Source: Dendrolimus kikuchii (Eukaryota; Arthropoda; Insecta; Lepidoptera; Lasiocampidae). Taken from it: a stretch of 64,000 nucleotides of DNA. Location of the stretch: the NCBI GenBank assembly GCA_019925095.2, contig CM034389.1, positions 27,096,935 to 27,160,934 on the forward strand. Direction: 5' to 3'. Each line of letters begins with the position of its first letter. Position 1 is the first letter of the stretch. The position numbers were made by a program, and so were the translations under genes. The notes below the pieces were generated by a model. The model was given only the letters and a program-made list of their open reading frames with translations. It was not told where the DNA came from and did no database searches. Below, piece after piece: positions 51,313 to 62,153 of the stretch.

Positions 51313-51905
51313 TTATTATAATGGATTGACACATTTATTGTATGAGTGAGAGTTTTCAAACGTTTTTTTTATATTATTTTAAGTCAAGAGTCAAGATCTA
51401 CGACTGTTTTTATTAAATGTAAGAAAAGTAAACGTCCGTGAACAATATTATAATTATTTATCAACCAATATAAAAAAGAAATAATCCCTTGAAGGGATTT
51501 TGAATAAAATGAATAGAAGTAATCAAGAGTAAATCGATGTAAAGGAAGCTTTGCGCGTGCGCACAGGGTTGGTCACAAAATTGTAATGCTTGTGAGCGAT
51601 TGCTTTTATACGAATGTACTGTTAAGGTAAGTATAATATTGAATGTGTAATAATATGTTGCAAGGATTATGTAATGCTAGGAATGCTTTTGTGCACATCG
51701 ATTACACTCGCTGGATTGGATATTGACCCCACTTGTTTCTCAACAATTTTTTGTCGCGACCCATGAAAGGACCAAAAAAGTAATTCTAATCAATAGTTTT
51801 ATTTATACGTTTTATTTAAACCTCGCAATACAAATATTTATTGAAGATACAACTGTCCAACGGTTGATATCGTTATGAAAGCTACTTTAGTGTACACATA
51901 TATTA
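51313..51905. other. No gene seen
   Basis: AT-rich. Confidence 0.5.
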
Positions 51906-52086
51906 TCAAATTGATCGTGTACCAGCAGAAGGTGATGTCAGGAGCCTTAAAAACAGACGAGCGTGCATGACAAGAGTTATGAATGTCAAAGAAGCAAGTG
52001 AGGTGTGTAAGAATAAGCCTAAATGGCGCTCTGTTGTTCGTGCCTACCCCGCAAGGGAACTGGCGTGAAGTTATGTATGTATGTAT
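51904..52086 (+). mobile_element. RTE B-family copy
   Basis: Begins ATCAAATTGATCGTGTACC, like the copy at the left edge of the window, and ends in ATGTATGTATATATT. Confidence 0.85.
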
Positions 52087-52292
52087 ATATTTTGAAATAA
52101 TATTAAACTGAATTAAATTTGTTTGCAATATCAAGTTGCAGTTATAACACGTTCTTCACAATTCACAAGAGGCGATTTAATATTTGTACGCCCCAACTAA
52201 TTATAATTTAAGACTTCTAATTTTGGTGATAGTATCTAGTAGAGTGCAAATGTGGCCAATATTCCGTGCAGTTAGTGTACATGAACATACAT

Positions 52293-52408
52293 TCGGCCGG
52301 TTCCTATATTTAACGAAAGTACGAGGTTTAAAGTCTTAAGCTTCAATGTCCAATTTCTACCGTTGGTGAGGCGAGTAAATGAAAATAGTTAAGATATAGG
52401 AACCAGCC
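52293..52408. mobile_element. Short MITE, ~20-bp terminal inverted repeats
   Basis: GGCCGGTTCCTATATTTAAC and GTTAAGATATAGGAACCAGCC-type ends around a 75-bp centre. Confidence 0.75.
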
Positions 52409-53499
52409 AATTGTGGACGATTGAGTGTGCAACGAGTCGTTGTTAATGTAAGAGAAAGCTTTATGATATAACGAAATGAAAATGCATTGTTTATTATTGG
52501 AGAACATTCCAGCTTTATTTAACTTTATTCGATGTTATACTATTTATTTAAGAAAGTCAAAATCGTGTCAAACGGAAAATGTTCTTTTGACATTTGTATG
52601 AATGTCATGTTTAGTAGATTACCACGATAAAAGCAGCAATACAATTAATATAGTTTGTACAAAAAATACGAAATAAACTTTACGAAACTACAAAATGAAT
52701 TTGACATTTCTTTGAATCCTTTTTTTATTTTTTTTATTAAATTTATCTAGGGCAACGAACAATTACACCACTAAGGAATGTCCTTGTTAACATATAATTA
52801 TTTACTTGATTATCTCCTGCATTTGTTATAAGACTTTAAATTATTAGTAGTTATTATTGTAATACACAGTTTAAATTATTAATAGCTATCATTTTACAAT
52901 GTGGAATTAGAATTTAAAGAAAATTATTTATTCTTATTTTCTGTGTGTCAAAATCAAGCTCTTTCAGAAATTTAAAGTCTTATAACTAAGGAATTAAATA
53001 AAAATATGAACTATTGGTAAATATTACTTGTAGCGCAACCAGCGATGTTGCCCACGACTATGGTAAAAAAAAGAGATAAATCCGTCTGTCTGTCGGTCGG
53101 TTATTACCCAGAGAATTACGAATTGAATTTGTAAGATTGTGAAATTCAAATTTCATAGAGAAGCTCTGATTTTTAATTGCCTGGACTAAAATGACAGCTG
53201 TGTTGGACTTTTTTGTATTGCATACTTGGAGCAACTTACCACTGTGCTAAGACTACTAAACTGTAATTATTACACGTATTTTCATGTTTTACGAAAGTCG
53301 ATTTGGCAAAATTAAGGATAGTGTCAAATTTGTATATTTTTTATCCTGGCAATCTGTTAAATGGAATGTTTAGCTCTTAAGTGGTAGTTAATTATATTTT
53401 TTTGGATATATTTTTGAATTTTATATTTTATATCGTTGTTAGTGCTAACGCTGTAAGCGAATATCATTATAATATATCAATGAATGAATTTTAATATAA
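52409..53499. other. No gene seen (downstream of MSH5)
   Basis: AT-rich. 53160-53215 recurs inverted at 21140-21195. The MSH5 poly(A) site should lie here on the minus strand. Confidence 0.5.
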
Positions 53500-56400
53500 T
53501 TAAATATTGTCTGTAAGAAGATCGGCTTTTATTGCTTCGATGCGACTCTTCAGTTTTGCTGTTATCCTCTTATTCGGTGGGGGGAGTTTGTTGTTCTGGA
53601 GAAAAGAAGGTGTGAGTAAACTATTGTTGGCAACCCCTCCTCTCCCCTAAGGGTTGGCACTCTAATAAGAAGAAATCTTAGATAACACTTTATTGCTCAC
53701 CAAATGTACGATTTCAAAAATACACAATTACCATATTGTCATGGTAGAAACAATAGGCGGCCTTATCGCTTAAAGCAACTCTTCCAGGCAACCTAACTTA
53801 AGGAATAGTTTAGCCTAATCTGACGATGTAGGTGGTGCAGATTATTAGGTATATCATAAATAAACATACTTAAACTACATATTTTATAAATTAAATACAT
53901 ACACATATATATGTATATGCCAGGTGGTAGGGCATTTGCCCGACTGGATGGCTACCACCCCTGGTCTAAAGTATGTCGCCATAACAACCTTGAGTTGTGT
54001 TCCGGCATTAGTGGCCAGGTTCCAGTCTCCCTTAAGAGAGCAGCAGCGCATTTGTAGCAACTTTGGTGTTGCAAATGTCCATAGGCGATGGTAACCGCTT
54101 TCCATCAAGTGGGCCGTCTGCCTGTCTGCTGATCTTCTGCAATTAAATATGTATATATATATTTATATATAAATTCTAAAATATATATATTGTTCATAAA
54201 TTGATGTTCAATTTCATATTTATTTATTCCCTTGCGGGGTAGGCACGAATAACAGAGCGCCATTCAGGCTTATTCTTACACACCTCACTTGCTTCTTTGA
54301 CATTCGTAACTCTTGTCATGCACACTCGTCTGTTCTTAAGGCTCAGGTTTTATACTAATACGATATATGTAAATAAAATATTATAAAATACACTTATATA
54401 AATAAATATAAAACTAGGAAAAGATGACAATAACTGCTGCTGCATCCTTAAATTGAGATATTTGAACTATAATAATCCTTTACAAGTCTACTAAAAATAA
54501 GCAGCGATTTGGCTAGCTTAACAGGCAGGCATTATATTAACAGGCAGCGCGTTCCAAAGACGAACTGCTTGGACTGTGAAGGATTTGCCATAAAAGCTAG
54601 TTGTATGCAGAGGAGTTTTAAGTAACAAATTTTCCGAGGATCTGAGAGGCTAAGTTACCGGAATAAAGGTAATAAATTTTTCCTTCAGGTATGCACACAT
54701 ATATGCGATTTGATTATTTTGTTTGTATGCTATATCAGAGGGGTTGTTTCAAAGGAGAAAAGTGTAACGCTTTTGACTTACGCATATATACTTGCTCACA
54801 TGTCTATCACACGCTTTAGACTTAGAAGCGTCTCTGATGTGTAAAAATTTAAGTTTTCTACCATAATACAGTCCATGACTTCTTTGGACCTATCAGTGAT
54901 CGCGGCCTCTAAGCCGTTGGCAGACGCCACTGGGATCGCGAAGCTGCAGTCCACGCTGCCCTCGCACACCCTGAACAGGAACACTGGCTCGCCATCTTCC
55001 ATTACATATTCGAATCTCTGGGAAGTACTAAATATCGTCATGGGCGTAACCAGCTTTTGGCTCAGGAGGGACAGGGGGTTGGGTAAGCATTGAGAAATTT
55101 CTTAAACCGTGTCCCCCGCGCTTATTTGCGCTACACACAACATGAAGCATTAGGTATAATATATATAGGGTGTCGGGGAAGTACCGGCAGGAGATAATAA
55201 CTATCCGTGCAGGAACGGAGAAAGAATACAATTTCCTGCGACCTGTCGTAAGAGGCGACTTAACAACCCACAGCCAGGTGGTAGGGCATTTGCTCGACTG
55301 GATAGCTACCACCCGTGGTCTAAAGTATGTCGCCATAACAACTCTGAGTTGTGTTCCGGCATTAGTGACCAGATACCAGTTTCCTTTAAGAGAGCAGCAG
55401 CGCATTTGTAGCAACTTTGCTGTTGCAAATGTCCATAGGCGATGGTAACCGCTTTCCATCAAGTGGGCCGTCTGCCTGTCTGCTGATTTGCAATAAAAAA
55501 AAAATGACTTATAGGTAGTCAAATAAATGCAAGCGTTGGGTTGGAGCATACCAGGGGGTATACATACACTCTTTATTGTCATATTATGTCATCTTTGAAA
55601 AAGAAAAATAAATTTATTTTTTCAAAATTATGAAGGTCATGCGTCTGCCACCGCTTCCAAAGCAGTTTAGTTACTGTTAAAGGAGAAGAAGTGGCGCAAC
55701 AAACTCCTCGGCAACATACTATCTTTACTTTATAATTATGTGGCGAGTGATGGTGGAACAAACTAATTGGTTTAAGAACTTTTGGAAGAAGGTAGAAAAT
55801 TCTGGAAAGAAAAGACAAGGACAGATACATGTTAGAAAGGGATAGACGATAAACTAAAGTTCTAGGTTAGAAGGCTCGATAATAGAAAGGGATGGATAGC
55901 AAAGAAAAGAAGATCGAAATTATGGGTTCTAGAAGATTCTTCCAGGTATATAAGCAGCGTAAGGCGCGCCTACCGGGCAGCTTAGAGCTGAGTTCAGCTC
56001 AAGACAGCGAAGCGACGAGTGCGATACGGAAGAGTTGGAAGAGAAGTTTAATAGAAGACAGTGACGAGTTAAGTAGTCAATTTAATGACAAGTTTCGTGG
56101 ACAGTTAACTGAAGGAGGAGTGTAGCGTAGTTCGAGAAACGAACCAGAAGTGAGCTACCCGCGGTAATATCGGTGGTGAGCACTGCAGTAGCAGGAGGTT
56201 GCCAGGTGGTAGGGCATTTTCCCGACTGGATGACTACCACTCCTGGTCTAAAGTATGTCGCCATAACAATTATGAGTTGTGTTTCGGCATTAGTGATCAG
56301 GTTCCAGTCTCCCTTAAGAGAGCAGCAGCGCATTTGTAGCACCTTTGGTGTTGCAAATGTCCATAGGCGATGGTAACCGCTTAGCATCAAGTGGGCCGTC

Positions 56401-59400
56401 TGCCTGTTTGCTGAGCTCCTGCAATAAAAAAAGGAGGTGGTCTACACAAAATATCGGCGACGGTATTGTGAGTGAGACCCCTTATCGTCGGGACGGTGCA
56501 TCGTTCGTCTTGCGTTTAGGGGCAACCCTGCGGAGAGATATTACGTGCGGCTGTGTAAGTCAATAAACGCGTTACTTAAAAGAACTGGTGTTTCCTTCCA
56601 ATACCAACTGCGTACCCCCGCTCGCACGTAACAATAATAATTATTATTCGTTCTTTTTTATTGTAGTTTATACGAGGTTTTACAAGGTAATTTTTATAAA
56701 TAATTACTGAAGGAGCTTGGTAGCGCACGCATTATTTTCATTCGGTGCGGGGTCGTCTAGGAAATCTTTAGTCGTACGTATAATAAGCTTTTTCGCACAA
56801 ACGTTGCTTTCCTAATTTTTTTAACTTGTTTATTGAAAGCTCTTGAATGTTTACTGAGATTTTCTTGAAGAGCATTATTATACTTTGCCCCTCGAAACTG
56901 TTCCAATATCTTACTGATAATCCCCACACACAAGAAGAGAAAAGAAAAGAATGAAACAATGCTTAGGCATACTAAAATTTATATACATTTTATTTTTATT
57001 GCATGAATTCAGCAGATAGGCAGACGACCCACCCGATGGAAAGCGGTTACTACCGCCTATGGATATTTGCAACACCAAAGGCGTTACAAAGTCGCTGCTG
57101 CTCTCTAAAGGGAGACTGGAAGCTGCCCACTAATGCCGGAACACAGCTTAAGGTTGTTATGGCGGCATACTAGTCTTTCTAGCCATCCAGATGTGCAAAT
57201 ACCTACCACCTGGCTGTGGGTTATTTTGTCGTTTCTTACAACAGGCCGCCCCAATGCAGGAAATTGTATTTTTTCTCTATTCCTGCACGGATAAACATAC
57301 TAAGACAATAACAGACTAATACAATAATAGACTAATACAATAACAGACTAATACAATAACAGACTAATACAATATCAGACTAATACAATAATAATGATAC
57401 TACTTGACCTACTTCATGATAAGGGGCCATCCACAAATTATGTTACACAAATTTCGTGATTTTTGACCCCTCCCCCGTCCTTTTCACAGCTGGTCACTTC
57501 GAAATGTGACGTCACGAAATTTAGGACCCCCTAAGTGCTACATTGCCAAGGACGTGAAGTAGTAGAACAGACAAACATTATGTTTTTAATTATGATCAGT
57601 ATAAACGGAAAGAGAAAAAAAGGAGTCAAGAGAAGCGAGAGATGGACAGAGTAAAATGAGATAAAGAAGTGATTGAGAATAGAATAGAATAGAATATCTT
57701 TATTGCATAATGCATGTACAAGGATGTTAAAGTTGTCATAGTATCAATGTGCATGAGCATGAGAAAAGAGGAAAGTTCAAAATGTCTTCAAAAAATCTTA
57801 CCAAGAACTTGAAAATAGGTGTATCAACAATAAACTCCTTGATGTTTAAGAAATGCGTAGCCAAGAGCACATGAGGGCAGTCCTCTCGGAATATGAGAGT
57901 GTTCAGACAGGCCGAGAGCAAGGCCAAGCCGTTCGTCTCCGAAGTTCCTTTGCCGAACTCGTCGATTATTATTAAGGAGTTGGAACTTGATTCTTGGAGG
58001 GCCATCGACATCTGATAAATGTGAATTTACGCCACCAATAGAGTTATCTTTTTAATTGTAAACTTAAGTTTAGACTAAGATAGAAATGTCATGTCAAATA
58101 TAAGCCACACTCTTGCGTCCTAGACTCGCATCACGCGGTACGAACCCTAGCCGGAAAAGAATACACTATAACCGACATCCAAAAGGACGCATTGCTATGT
58201 GGTGAAGCTGGGGGAGTCTTTTTTAAAAAAAGAACTTGAACCGCTCGCGGCGAAGGATCGTATGGAACTGAGTTGTGTTTGGGGATCTAAAGAGTATTTA
58301 AAGACAGGAAATGCTGATGTAGAGGAAAAGAGATAAGGTGGAGGGAGGACCGGTATAACAGCATGCACTGCATTTTTTTAATGTTTCTTACGTGATTTTT
58401 GCGTTATTACTGGATCGATTTTCAAATACTTTTTTCTTTATTCGAAAGAATACTCTTGAGGTAGTTCCATTGCCACCAAGTCAGGAACTTGTTGAAGAGC
58501 GCAGAGCGTCTACAGTTTTGGAAAGGCAAAACTTGTATTCGCGTGCCAGTAGTTTTCTTTATTGTATTACTTTATATATGTTGTATGTGTCTGCAGACCA
58601 CGGGCCATAACAATGGCCCGGTCTTTGGGGGAAGGGGGGGGGGGGTGTGCCACGGGAAGGTCAACACGTAGAAGCCCCTTGGACAAATTAAATCTGAATG
58701 TGGCATGACACTGAACGGTGATTGTCCCCATCTACACTGTATAAAAATGCACCCAAGGACAAGGTCCAATAAGTGTAGGACTGTTGTAGTGAATGAGAAC
58801 AAATGAACTGCTAGTGGAGTTACAGATCGGGGACTATGGGGACTATGGAGTTTGTCCGTCGCAATGTTCAATGAACATGGAAAAAATGGGCAGATGATGA
58901 CTCGCCCCACTAATTGCATGGGCCGTGTGAGTGGCTAAGAGGTGGGTTCACTGAAGCTATTTCTGGCGTTAAGCCATGTATCACTTCCACTCCTGAAGTT
59001 TGTGTCTTAGCTCTAGCGATCCCCGCTCTGTGCCGGCTGGCTAAGGCAAGCACCGAGGCGGGGGCCTTGCCTTGGTCCCCGGAGTCAGGTCCGAGATATC
59101 GCTACTCACCTAATTAGTTTATATCATGTTTGTCTTTCAAGACCACGGGCCATAAAAAAGCCCCGGACTTTTGGAGGGCTTGCGTGGGGTCATGGGGAAG
59201 CCAACACGTAGAGGCCCCTTGACAATTTTAATGTAAATGTGGCGTGACACTGACCGGCGATTATCCCTGTCTACACCATATAATAATTCACCCAAGGACA
59301 AGCCCCTGCCAGTGTAGGACTATCGTGGGAAATGAGGACCAAAAGTACTGGGCTATTGGGGTGAACTACTAGTGGCACTAGGGGTCTGGGAATATAGGGA

Positions 59401-62056
59401 CTATGGCGTCTGCCCGTCGCAATGTTCAGGGAACATGGAAAAATGGGCAGACGGTCACTCGCCACTCCCTGCATGGGCCCCAAAAAATGCCATAGAAGAC
59501 AGGGGCAACATGGGTGTGAGTGGCTAAGGGGTGTAGAGATGTGGGCTGCAGGTTCACCGAAGCTACTTCTGACGTGATGCCATTTATCACTTTCACCCCT
59601 GGAGCTTGAGTCTTAGCTCTAGCGAGGTGTCGCTACTCACCTAATTAGTTTATATTATTATTGTAATTCATGTAAATAAATATTTTAATTTCTAGTGAAG
59701 GTATTTTAAAATATAACAATTAAATCATTAAAATATTATGGTGCCTGAGTAAAAATAGTTACCTGTCTCAAGTCGATAAGGAACGCAGACATGTGTGCAG
59801 CGACACACTCGATGGAATGGATCCTGGTGTGGATGCTCCTTATTATGCCGATGGTGGCAGATTCGGCCGGCACGAAGCTGCCTATGTGGGCCAGGTATAC
59901 TATCAATCCTGGATAAAACAAGGATTTCTCAATTATAATACGTGCTTACGTAAGAACATACCTGTTTCACGCGAGACTTGAAGACTCTTTGTCTTCCGTG
60001 ATCACGGCTACTGAAAAGTGGCCGAAACGTCGGAATAAAAAAAAACCGTTAATTTTTTTTATTGCAGGAGTTCAGCAGACAGGCAGACGGCCCACTTGAT
60101 GGAAAGCGGTTACCATCTCTCTTAAAGGAGACTGGAACCTGGTCACTAATGCCGGAACACAACACAAGGTTGTTATGGCGGCATACTCTAGACCATGGGG
60201 TGGTCGCCATCCAGTCGAGCAAATACCCTACCACCTGGCTGTGGGTTGTTTAGTCGCCTCTTACGACAGACCGCCAGGCCGCAGGAAATTGTATTCTTTC
60301 TCCGTTCCTGCACGGATATTAAATTAAATATTAAAACGTAGTTTTATTACCTACCAATTTGTTTCATATAGACCGATTTTCCACTAGCGTTCGGTCCGGT
60401 CAGTATCTTAACATGGCCCGCCTCGCGGCTGCTCTCGGCGTCATTCGGTACAAAATTCTCGCACTTCAAAATATGCAACGGATGCCTGCCTTGCTTTATG
60501 CTTATTATCTTATCTTCAGTTAATGTTGGACGGACGTAGTTAAATTCTTTACATACTTTTGATATTGTTATGAGGCTAGGAGAAAATAATAATTATTTTT
60601 ATAAACTCAAAAATTTATCTAATTTACTTCAATTAGCTCATATTGCATATGTGTGTTGGTATTATGAATTTAACACCCTAGCCTGTTTTAATATATAAAG
60701 AAAACATGTAACACTATTTGCCCGTAGTGGCGCTGCGTTCGCCCCTCTCTCTTCTCCGCTGTCATTGTGCTATGGACGATCTGTTAATGTTAAATAAAGT
60801 ATTTATAGAATTCTTATGGTTTTACTGGTGCATTCCCATAATACTATTCAAGTGTAATAATGTGATACAACAATATATCACGTTGAAATGTAATGAAAGC
60901 CTTTATTTGTATGAAATATGGATACAAGGTATAATAAGATGGTGAAAATATGTCTCGCCATTATCTGGCATTTTGTCAAAACTAATATAGTGTATTAATT
61001 TTACCGTAAATTCATTTTTTTTTTATTTTATTAGTTTAATTATTAATAAATATTATAATATTACAATTTTACTATCATATTTATGTCAGAGTTTAATACA
61101 TACTCAGCGCGTTTCTTTGGTAGCTCACAACGCCCAAAATGCTCCGTCAGACGTTCCACCTGGCAACCGCGGTCGTTATGGTCATGGCGAAAACGTCACT
61201 AATGACGTCACAATTTTTGATCGTGCAACGCTCACAACGACCCTGTCAAGGGTTGGGTCGAATAACGTTCCACTGGAGTTTATGACTGTAACGCTCGCAA
61301 GCAAGTGGAACGGGAGAAATCGCGGTCGGGAACGTGGTGGTTATGAGCCACTAGTGGAACGTAGTCATTATACATGATGAATGTCAATTTTATTGTTAAC
61401 TAGGATATGCCTGAGACTTGGTCCACGCTTGACTTGAAAATCCCAGAACACAAAGTACCGCACCATTGAAAAAAGAATGAAAACTGTGTCTGAATAAGCT
61501 AATTTTTATGCACCCGAACAACTGCAAACCGCTCCCGGGATAATTCCCGCGGGATTTCCGGAATAAAAAAATACTAATTTTATTACATTAAATTTTCTGT
61601 CGATCAGTAAAAAAACCTCATTGGAATTCGAAATTATTTAAAAAAATTTCCCAAATAAAATCCCGCAGGATTTCCAGGATAAAAGGTAGCGCAAAGTTTA
61701 AGTTTAAGAATTAGCTCTCGATCAGCGAAAACCGCATCGAAATCGACCTAGTAGTTTTTACGTGAATTCCGAACAAATCAATCAATATCCTGGTGCAAGT
61801 GGTACGGCTAGAAAAGTCTGAAGATTATTTATGTACTCATTGAAACTAATTATCAAATGCTTAACAAAAAATACTAGTTTTTTTTAATGACCAACTGTTA
61901 AGAGTGAACGATCTCACCAGTCCAATTCGGCGCACTTATCAATGAGAGCGTCCAAGGTGTGCAAATTCTCCAATAAGATTGAGGTGAGCCTCATCATGAT
62001 TCTGCTCTCGTGAGCAACTATCTCGGGGTAGGTGTCGCCTATCATCACGTCAAGCT
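53500..62056 (-). CDS. MSH5: MSH5, meiotic MutS homologue, C-terminal half (six exons, 5' partial)
   Basis: MSH5 pairs with MSH4 as an ATP-dependent sliding clamp on meiotic recombination intermediates. Exons in transcription order: 61918-62056, 60355-60575, 59763-59908, 57802-58011, 54862-55017, 53500-53595. All borders are GT/AG and the phases match. The first exon gives the end of the lever/core region (LDVMIGDTYPEI to AELD, completing C at the junction). Next come Walker A GPNASGKS, then GSFVPAESATIG and TRIHSIE, Walker B with LIIIDEFGKGTSETNGLAL, and CPHVLLATHFLN. The fifth exon carries VCEGSVDCSFAIPVAS and the RSKEV helix, and a 31-codon last exon (KLPPPNKRITAKL) ends in TAA. DEFGKGT and this order fit MSH5 rather than MSH2-4 or MSH6. 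The fifth exon could instead read through to a stop at 54796, but the spliced version resembles the family's tail better. The 5' exons are outside the window. Introns are filled with A-family repeats, an LTR and a MITE. Confidence 0.9.
53680..53830 (-). mobile_element. CR1-like LINE 3' tail
   Basis: TAACACTTTATTGCTCACC start and GCTTAAAGCAACTCTTCCAGG block; it sits in the last MSH5 intron. Confidence 0.7.
53918..54146 (+). repeat. A-family repeat, short class
   Basis: ATATGTATAT occurs before GCCAGGTGG and again after the A-rich tail, a likely target-site duplication in AT-rich DNA. Confidence 0.85.
54225..54345 (-). mobile_element. RTE B-family fragment without tail
   Basis: From TTCCCTTGCGGGGTAGG to TTAAGGCTC; the terminal AACTTCACGCCAG and the ATGT tail are missing. 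Confidence 0.8.
54475..54690 (-). mobile_element. CR1-like RT terminal fragment
   Basis: The minus strand reads LRSSENLLLKTPLHTTSFYG and FTVQAVRLWNALPVNI, the CR1 C-terminus, then stop codons. Confidence 0.7.
55202..55504 (+). repeat. A-family repeat, full length
   Basis: Lacks about 10 bp of the GCGGCCGGGCGG block and part of the tail junction (GCTGATTTGC). Confidence 0.87.
55749..56633 (+). mobile_element. LTR with an A-family insertion
   Basis: Starts TGTGGCGAGTGATGG, has TATATAAGC at about 55948, AATAAA at 56562 and ends CTCGCACGTAACA. The A-family repeat (56200-56431) lies inside. Located in the MSH5 intron between the exons at 57802 and 55017. Confidence 0.78.
56200..56431 (+). repeat. 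A-family repeat, short class, with verified borders
   Basis: Flanked by AGGAGGT at 56193-56199 and 56432-56438; the paralogous LTR has a single AGGAGGT at 17541-17547. The unit therefore runs from TGCCAGGTGG to the A tail. Confidence 0.95.
56634..56989. other. No gene seen (MSH5 intron)
   Basis: AT-rich. Confidence 0.5.
56990..57293 (-). repeat. A-family repeat, full length, older
   Basis: Complete to CACGGATA but with many substitutions (TGCATGAATTC, CCACCCGATGG). Confidence 0.83.
57300..57397. repeat. 16-bp tandem repeat, five units
   Basis: Unit AGACTAATACAATAAC with small variation. Confidence 0.92.
57418..57560. mobile_element. DNA-transposon end (MITE-like)
   Basis: GGGGCCATCCACAAATTATG with CCCCTCCCCC and TGACGTCACGAAATTT is a motif set common at insect DNA-transposon ends. 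The partner end is not clear. Confidence 0.4.
57561..58575 (-). other. Spacer around the MSH5 ATPase exon
   Basis: Apart from the exon 57802-58011, no other gene is seen. 57675-57715 (TAGAATAGAATATCTTTATTG) resembles a LINE 3' tail in minus orientation. Confidence 0.45.
58576..59138 (-). repeat. G-family repeat, unit 1
   Basis: Starts GACCACGGGCCATAACAATG and ends GCTACTCACCTAATTAGTTT. It contains about 90 bp near 59015-59085 (CCCCGCTCTGTGCCGGCTGG) that unit 2 lacks. Confidence 0.8.
59139..59660 (-). repeat. G-family repeat, unit 2
   Basis: Same order as unit 1 with GACCACGGGCCATAAAAAAG start and the same CACCTAATTAGTTTAT end, giving a head-to-tail pair in an MSH5 intron. It is closer to the copy at 10.4-10.9 kb than unit 1 is. 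Confidence 0.8.
59985..60345 (+). mobile_element. Penelope-like end split by an A-family repeat
   Basis: GTGATCACGGCTACTGAAAA and AAACGTCGGAATAAA at left and ATTAAAACGTAGTTTTATTA at right belong together (compare 43930). The A repeat (60053-60318) inserted at CCGTTAA. The right end lies 10 bp from the donor of the Walker A exon of MSH5. Confidence 0.55.
60053..60318 (-). repeat. A-family repeat with internal deletion
   Basis: About 50 bp around the GGTGCTACAAATGCGCTGC block are missing (TTACCATCTCTCTTAAAGG). Confidence 0.85.
60576..61917 (-). other. MSH5 intron with one MITE
   Basis: AT-rich. Holds the type M MITE at 61110-61365 and, at 61540-61690, two diverged tandem stretches (TCCCGCGGGATTTCCGG, TCCCGCAGGATTTCCAGG). 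No exon seen. Confidence 0.55.
61110..61365. mobile_element. MITE type M, inverted relative of 41.75-42.1 kb
   Basis: GGTAGCTCACAACGCCC at left and GGTTATGAGCCACTAGTGG at right form terminal repeats. ATGGCGAAAACGTCACTAAT and GACGTCAC match the other copy in reverse. Confidence 0.7.
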
Positions 62057-62153
62057 CTACAAGAACCCCCACAACTTGTTAGTATAGTACAGGTTTGTAG
62101 TAGTGTACAGTCAGCATGGAAATAAATAAACGAATACTTTTTATATATTTGTA

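Noticed and set aside
54796..54861. MSH5 reading through the GTAGAA donor to a stop at 54796
   Set aside because: The alternative tail (VENLNFYTSE...) is possible, but the phase-matched exon at 53500-53595 resembles the family tail better.
57300..57397. CRISPR-like array
   Set aside because: Units are directly tandem without spacers, and the genome is eukaryotic.
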